Origin: Herpetomonas samuelpessoai
Lineage: Eukaryota; Euglenozoa; Kinetoplastea; Trypanosomatida; Trypanosomatidae
Assembly (NCBI GenBank): GCA_030849835.1
Contig: JASAOC010002140.1
Location: 62,001 to 126,000 of the forward strand
Direction: 5' to 3'
DNA length: 64,000 bases
The translations under genes were made by a program, and so were the position numbers. Positions 58,949-64,000 of the stretch are shown piece by piece. Within the stretch, counting starts at the first letter, position 1. Each line of letters begins with the position of its first letter. The notes below the pieces were generated by a model. The model was not told the DNA's origin and did no database searches. It saw only the letters and a list, made by a program, of their open reading frames with translations.

Positions 58949-59839
58949 ATGATGCGCAACGAGGGAGGCAAACAAGCCTCGTGGCACACCCCTGGGAGTC
59001 CGACGAGCGATCGAACTGAAAGGGCCTCTGCGACCGCGGTGGAACCCTCTTACACAGATGAAAGGCTGGAGTCTAGTGATCGCAACGCAATGGACAGTAT
59101 CCCTGTGACCAGGACCAGCAGAGCACCGACATACACGAGCACGCACACTTACCGTGTCGAGGCCAGTGGCATTAGTGAAGCCCAGGAGCGCAATCGCGTT
59201 CAGGCTTCCTCTTCTGGGGGCGCCGGGACAGCAGGCGGACCCAGTTCTGGTCTGCCTACCACCCTTCCGGGAAGCGTCTCCTCCTCGATGCCCCACAGCG
59301 CGACGAGGGTGCATGTCGCAGCGCCTGCCACCACGGCTGTCTCCACCGCAGGCGGGGAGACCATTATTGTCGACGCTCGCAGCTACGTTGATGTAGACGC
59401 GCTTCCTATGACAACCGCCCAGGGCGGTCGTGGTATCCGCCCGTGGCATTACGGTCTCTTTCACACGTGTAACAGCTGCGACACGTGCCTGGAGGCGTGG
59501 TGCTGCACGCCGTGTCAGATCAGTCGGCAATGTCAGATGGTATTGAATGGGAAATCGGGAATGCACTGGCCGTTCTGCATCTTCATTGTCGTGACAGACA
59601 TCATTGTGATCAGTACCGTTTCTGTTATCTTTGTTTGCCAGACCCGTGACCTGGCCCGCAAGCGCTATGCCATTCGCGGTAGCTGCTGGGTAGACTGCTG
59701 TGTAGCGTGTTGCTGTCGCCCCTGTGCGGTGCAGCAGATGTTGCTGGAGATGACCGTGAACGGGGACTGCCCCGGTGGTTTTTGTCTCTCGGGAGGAGAC
59801 CCGCCAAACTCGCCGCACCAGATGGTGGAGATGGTATGA
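58949..59839 (+). CDS. PLAC8-family cysteine-rich membrane protein 3
   Basis: The 296-residue copy has a polar N-terminus of about 145 residues and a PLAC8 domain at about 165-285 opening RPWHYGLFHTCNSC with core CDTCLEAWCCTPCQISRQC, two hydrophobic stretches around IFIVVTDIIVIS, and second cluster VDCCVACCCRPCAVQQ. The juxta-domain segment IIVDARSYVDVDALP parallels that of gene 2, making genes 2 and 3 the closest older pair. Twin ATGs stand at 58949 and 58952; the first is used here. The frame extends upstream without an ATG to 58703. Metal binding by the Cys clusters is possible but is inferred from other PLAC8 proteins. Confidence 0.88.
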   Translation: MMRNEGGKQASWHTPGSPTSDRTERASATAVEPSYTDERLESSDRNAMDSIPVTRTSRAPTYTSTHTYRVEASGISEAQERNRVQASSSGGAGTAGGPSSGLPTTLPGSVSSSMPHSATRVHVAAPATTAVSTAGGETIIVDARSYVDVDALPMTTAQGGRGIRPWHYGLFHTCNSCDTCLEAWCCTPCQISRQCQMVLNGKSGMHWPFCIFIVVTDIIVISTVSVIFVCQTRDLARKRYAIRGSCWVDCCVACCCRPCAVQQMLLEMTVNGDCPGGFCLSGGDPPNSPHQMVEMV

Positions 59840-60532
59840 TAAGACTCCTGTTTCTTGTTTTCGCCTGCGTGTTTCAGAGCGACGTCTTACTTGCATTGGC
59901 ACGGGAGAATGCTGGGCCGTGGCCCAACGACGTTTGCTTGTCGTTATTTTTGCTGTTGTTGCGGCGTGTGTCCTACAGAAGGGAGGGAAGTTGAAATTGC
60001 GTCGCGATGGCTTTAAAGCGCGCGCACACACACACGCACAATTGCCTTGCAGTAAACGAAAAAAAAAAAGACATCTCTTCTCAAGTCGCAGGATCATTTG
60101 TTTCCATCCTATGGGAGACTAACAATCACCGCTCTGTGGTGTGTGGATGCTTATGCTGTGATAGGAGGCAGCATCTTTCTGTTGCCCGTGCAACGGGCGG
60201 GGAAATTCCCGCTGGCGCTGGGTCGTTGTGTACCAGTGCCCTATGGTTGCCGTCCTGACAAATGTTCGACAGTCACGTCATGGCTTTCATTCCTTTCATT
60301 TCCATTCCGTCTAACTTTTTGTAAAACGCTCTAGTTAAACAGTCGTCCAGTGACATCCTCTTCGCTCAAGGCCACTCGTTCCTTCGACATAACACATCGT
60401 CTTCTTCCTGCCTGACATCCACCACCCTCAACCGTTTCTCTCTTCCCCCCCCCCTCTGCTTATCCGTCACGTTACAAGTCCTCATCCACACGGACTGCTA
60501 ACTTTCCCCTCACACATTGCATACCCACATCC
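59840..60532. other. Intergenic spacer, PLAC8 genes 3 to 4
   Basis: No gene is supported. A short CA run lies at 60026-60040, an A-run at 60059-60069, and a C/T tract with a C-run at 60446-60454 precedes the splice AG at 60477-60478. Confidence 0.5.
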
Positions 60533-61177
60533 ATGGCGTACTACCCGACCAACCAGGATTACAGCCTCTACGTGGACGATGGCAACGGCAACCAGGCTGC
60601 CTACTACATTCCTACCGCCCCGTCGCAGCCGCAGCACAACTCCGGTGAGTACGGCCCCAACCCATACATGCCGCACGCGGCCACGCATCCCCAGGGTCAC
60701 GGAAAGCGCGGTCAGCAAGGGCGAAACGTAGCCAACGCAGTTCCCGTGAAGGGCCCTATCCCTTTCAATCCTGGCCCGGAGCGGGACTGGAATGTCGGGT
60801 TCTGCGACTGCGGCAACCTTGCGGCCTGCTGTGAGGCGTACTGGTGTTGGCACTGCCAGGTCTCCCGACAGTGCAATTACATCAAAGAAGGCAAAGTGGG
60901 AATCCACTGGGCACTCTGCTGTGGTTTGATCGCCATTGACCTGCTCACTAATGCCACCCTCTTGGTCAACATCTTCGCCTGCTACATGCGACAAAAGGTT
61001 CGCGAGCGGTACAACATCCGTGGTGGGTGCTGCTGTGACTGCTGTGCGGCGTACTGGTGTCCCTGCTGTGTGGTGAACCAGATCCTGCGGGAGATGACTC
61101 GCATGGGCGAGGACCCTGGTGCGACGTGCGGCTGCGATCGCTCGGAGGACTACCCTGAAAATGCGAACATGTACTAG
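60533..61177 (+). CDS. PLAC8-family cysteine-rich membrane protein 4
   Basis: The 214-residue protein has a Tyr/Asn/Gln/Pro/His-rich N-terminus of about 70 residues, then GPIPFNPGPERDWNVG leading into the PLAC8 domain at about 84-200. Core motifs are NLAACCEAYWCWHCQVSRQC and, after two hydrophobic stretches, GGCCCDCCAAYWCPCC followed by LREMTRMGEDPG. It is the most Cys-dense of the array. It is a near-copy of gene 5: residues from AVPVKG onward are almost the same, and the last 70 or so residues are identical at DNA level. The N-terminal 65 residues are clearly more divergent. A leader of 54 nt follows the AG at 60477-60478. Confidence 0.9.
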   Translation: MAYYPTNQDYSLYVDDGNGNQAAYYIPTAPSQPQHNSGEYGPNPYMPHAATHPQGHGKRGQQGRNVANAVPVKGPIPFNPGPERDWNVGFCDCGNLAACCEAYWCWHCQVSRQCNYIKEGKVGIHWALCCGLIAIDLLTNATLLVNIFACYMRQKVRERYNIRGGCCCDCCAAYWCPCCVVNQILREMTRMGEDPGATCGCDRSEDYPENANMY

Positions 61178-61905
61178 AACGTTGTTTTTCCCCTGCCAGG
61201 TCATACATGAGTGCTGTCCGTAAGTACCCCCAAAGCTATCACACGTCTAACAGTTTAAATGCAAATTCTGCTTTTCTGTTTCACTTGAGTGCTCCTCTTG
61301 TGAAGTGCGAGTCCACCTCTCTTTTTTTTTCTCTCTCTTATGTTTCATCGTCGTCGCCGCAGATGGCCCCCTACCCTTCCTTTTCATTCCGCCAAACGAC
61401 ACCATCCAGGTTCGTCAAGGACTTGAGTTCCAGTCCCTTTCGCGGGGTTTGTTGGTGCGGCTGAAGGATTTCTCGTGCATGAACAGACGCAGTACAGCAC
61501 GAGTCAGCGTCAGCTTTTTTAAAATTAATTTATTAATTTCCTTCTTTTTTCTCATACACCTTTTCCCTTTTCCCATCTGTTTCGTCAGTAAAGCTCCCAC
61601 TGCATAGCTTCCTCCACCTCCTTGCATGTTTCGTCTCACATTGGTTTCTCTTGTTCTTCTTTTTTTTGTCGTCTCAAGTCGCTGTTTCACCCCGTCTCCC
61701 CTCTTTACCTCACTGTCGTGAATGTAGGAATGCTTTTCTTTGGAGACCGTTTCCCACTCGGAGAGTAACCTCGAAGCCCTCCCCCCCCCACATCCTTTCT
61801 CCACTGCGTTTCTCTCTCTTTATGTGTGTCCCTCTGCGCGGCACTCTTTTTTTTTTCTTTTCGAGTGTCTCGCGCTCCCTGCAACCCCATCGTGACAACG
61901 AATAT
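60737..61905 (+). repeat. Direct duplicate, copy A (PLAC8 gene 4 core plus 3' flank)
   Basis: Aligns with 62854 onward at a constant offset of 2117 nt within the coding part. The match covers the PLAC8 domain, the stop codon and about 700 nt of 3' flank, with small indels in the flank. Confidence 0.9.
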
Positions 61906-62658
61906 TCTGGCTCGCTCATAATTGCTCTCCAACATCGTCTACCTGCCACTCTAGGCTTCCCAGCTCTCTCTCCCTCCTGGCTTACGCCCCCGCATCTACT
62001 TCTATTCGTTTTCCTCTTTCTCTCTTGTACTTCCCCACTGTCATTGCTCTCTTTCTGTCCTTTCTTTGCTATACAGCCCGTCGTGCTACCGCTTCCTTTT
62101 TTTTTTTGTTTTCTCTCTCATCTTGTGGAGCGGCAGTTGCAGCTTTCTTTTATTATTTGTTCCTTTTTTCCTTAAATTAATAAAAAATGGCAAATGAGGT
62201 TCGGCATTCTCTGTGAAGGTTAGTGGTCCCTTCGTGTGCGTGTGTGTGGGTGTGGCGCAGTGGAAGTCCCACACCCCTCCGTAGGGTGCACTCTCCAGTC
62301 GGCAAAAGCCAAGCAGGCTCCGTCCTATACTTTGCGGGTACAGTGCAACTGTATTGCCCGGTAAGTAATCCATGAAATCCCCACGCTCGTTTCATCACGT
62401 GACAACCCTTACTTTCTGGTGTATGACTTCTCTCTAGTAAAAAAAAAAACAAGGTCAAACGTCTCTGGTACCTAAATTGGCTAGTCTCTCTATTTACTCT
62501 TTTCGCTACCACACTACACCATCCGTTTTCGGTCAACCGCCCCAAGCCTCTGCTTCTCACCCAATTTTTATTTTCCTCTCTTCCCTCTTGTAACACGCCT
62601 CATTTGGTGCACTAGCGTCGCAGGAATCACAAGCTCTTCTCCTTTCGCAGAGGAAACG
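61178..62658. other. Intergenic spacer, PLAC8 genes 4 to 5
   Basis: The first 750 nt are a homologue of the sequence that follows gene 5 (63295-64000), listed as a repeat. The rest is unique T/C-rich DNA, with an AT-rich block TTAAATTAATAAAAAATGG near 62171-62190 and an AG at 62649-62650 that may be the acceptor for gene 5. Confidence 0.5.
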
Positions 62659-63294
62659 ATGGCGAACTACCCGGGCAACCAGGAATACAGCTTCCACGCC
62701 GATGACAGTAACGGCAATGAAGTGCCGTATCACATGCAAGGCCAAGGACAGCAACAGAATTCCGGTGGTTACGACCCCAACCCATACATGCCAGAGGCGG
62801 TCACGCAAGCACATCAGCGCACGAACCCTCGTCAGCCAGACCACATAGCCTACGCAGTTCCCGTGAAGGGCCCTATCCCTTTCAATCCTGGCCCGGAGCG
62901 GGACTGGAATGTCGGGTTCTGTGACTGCAGCAACCTTGCGGCCTGCAACGAGTCGTTCTGGTGCTGGCACTGCCAGGTCTCCCGACAGTGCAATTACATC
63001 GAAGAAGGCAAAGTGGGAATCCACTGGGCACTCTGCTGTGGTTTGATCGCCATGGAGCTGCTCACCAGTGGCACTTTCTTGGTCAACATCTTCGCCTGCT
63101 ACATGCGACAAAAGGTTCGCGAGCGGTACAACATCCGTGGTGGGTGCTGCTGTGACTGCTGTGCGGCGTACTGGTGTCCCTGCTGTGTGGTGAACCAGAT
63201 CCTGCGGGAGATGACTCGCATGGGCGAGGACCCTGGTGCGACGTGCGGCTGCGATCGCTCGGAGGACTACCCTGAAAATGCGAACATGTACTAG
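62659..63294 (+). CDS. PLAC8-family cysteine-rich membrane protein 5
   Basis: The 211-residue protein is the partner of gene 4. Its N-terminus (about 67 residues, rich in Asn, Gln, Tyr, Pro) is related but diverged, with three fewer residues. From AVPVKG on it matches gene 4 except for a cluster of changes between about residues 90 and 140: NLAACNESFWCWHC against NLAACCEAYWCWHC, an E for K in YIKEG, and four changes in the first hydrophobic stretch. One cysteine is lost at the CCEA to CNES change. The rest of the domain and the C-terminus through the stop are identical. The start at 62659 lies eight nt after the AG at 62649-62650. Confidence 0.9.
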   Translation: MANYPGNQEYSFHADDSNGNEVPYHMQGQGQQQNSGGYDPNPYMPEAVTQAHQRTNPRQPDHIAYAVPVKGPIPFNPGPERDWNVGFCDCSNLAACNESFWCWHCQVSRQCNYIEEGKVGIHWALCCGLIAMELLTSGTFLVNIFACYMRQKVRERYNIRGGCCCDCCAAYWCPCCVVNQILREMTRMGEDPGATCGCDRSEDYPENANMY

Positions 63295-64000
63295 AACGTT
63301 GTTTTTCCCCTGCCAGGTCATACAGAAAGGCTGTCCGTAAGTACCCCCAACGCTGTCACACGTCTAATAATGTAAATGCAAATTCTGCTTTTCTGTTTCG
63401 CTTGAGTGCTCCTCTTGTGAAGTGCGAGTCTACCTCTCTCTTTTTTCTCTTTCCTAAGTTTCATCATCGTCGCCGCAGATGGCCCCCTACCCTTTCTTTT
63501 CATTCCGCCGAACGACATCGTCCAGGTTCGTCAAGGACTTGGGATCCAGTCCCATTCGTGGGGTTTGTTGGTGCGGCGGAATGTTTTCCTGTGCTTGCAC
63601 AGATGCGGTACAGCACGGATCAGCGCCATCTTTTTAAAAATTAATTTACCCATTTCCTTCTTTTTTCTCATCCGCCTGTTTTCCTTTTCCCGTTTGTTTC
63701 TTCAGCAAAGCTCCCACTGCATTGCTTCCTCTACCTCCTTGCATCTATCGTCTCACATTGATTTCTCTTGTTCTTCTTCTTTTTTTTTTTGTCGTCTCCG
63801 GTCGCTGTTTCACCCTGTCTCCCCTTTTCGCCTCGTTGTCGTGAATGTAGGGAGAGAAACCTCGAAGCCCTCGCCCCTCCCCCATCCTTCCTCCACTGCG
63901 TTTCTCTCTCTCTTTTGTGTGTCCCTCTGCGCGGCACTCTTTTTTTTTTCTTTTCGAGTGTCTCGCGCTCCCTGCAACCCAATCGTAACAACGAGTACTC
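62854..64000 (+). repeat. Direct duplicate, copy B (PLAC8 gene 5 core plus 3' flank, runs off window)
   Basis: Homologue of 60737-61905. It still matches at the last base of the window, so the right-hand boundary is not seen. Relative to copy A it lacks a block of about 33 nt near 63850. Confidence 0.9.
63295..64000. other. 3' flank of PLAC8 gene 5
   Basis: No gene is seen. The whole stretch is homologous to the flank of gene 4, including the T-runs at 63779-63790 and 63941-63950. Confidence 0.6.

Noticed and set aside
61178-64000. T-rich duplicated flank considered as a possible retroposon-type element
   Set aside because: It has no poly-A tail, target-site duplication or coding remnant; it is better explained as the 3' UTR copied along with the PLAC8 gene.

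Overview
This 64 kb window is nuclear DNA from a trypanosomatid (Kinetoplastea); the genus cannot be fixed from sequence alone. All 22 well-supported protein genes lie on the plus strand, no introns are visible, spacers of about 0.6-1.9 kb separate them, and most start codons follow a long pyrimidine tract and an AG, the signature of spliced-leader trans-splicing inside one polycistronic unit. All three stop codons end clear genes, so the code is standard. Third codon positions are GC-rich while spacers are AT-rich and full of poly-T, poly-A and dinucleotide runs. Several long frames open upstream without an ATG; those starts were moved to the first plausible ATG after the splice tract.

Layout. 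0-12.4 kb: a metallophosphoesterase with a mitochondrial-type N-terminus, a large PPR-like helical protein, an M1 aminopeptidase with two possible 5' ends, and the U3 snoRNP protein IMP4. 13-23.5 kb: two large nuclear-type proteins, a SNF2 ATPase with four AT-hooks and a mostly disordered protein with a Tudor-like patch. 24-28.5 kb: three tandem flavin nitroreductase paralogues of the fungal Hbn1/Frm2 type, the middle one strongly divergent. 29-47.4 kb: a tandem CAF16-like ABC ATPase, an acidic/basic low-complexity protein, a TBC Rab-GAP, the RIO2 kinase, a possible 73-residue protein, a PSP1-domain protein and a WD40 protein. 48-53 kb: a 1655-residue single-pass membrane protein with an internal repeat. 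54-64 kb: a five-gene array of cysteine-rich PLAC8 membrane proteins; the last two copies are a recent mosaic duplication that runs off the window edge.

Most genes are core functions with no operon-like logic (IMP4 and RIO2 both serve ribosome assembly but are 26 kb apart), as expected for trypanosomatids. The accessory character lies in the two tandem arrays and in the large repeat-bearing membrane protein. No mobile element, rRNA, tRNA, CRISPR array or strand switch was seen.
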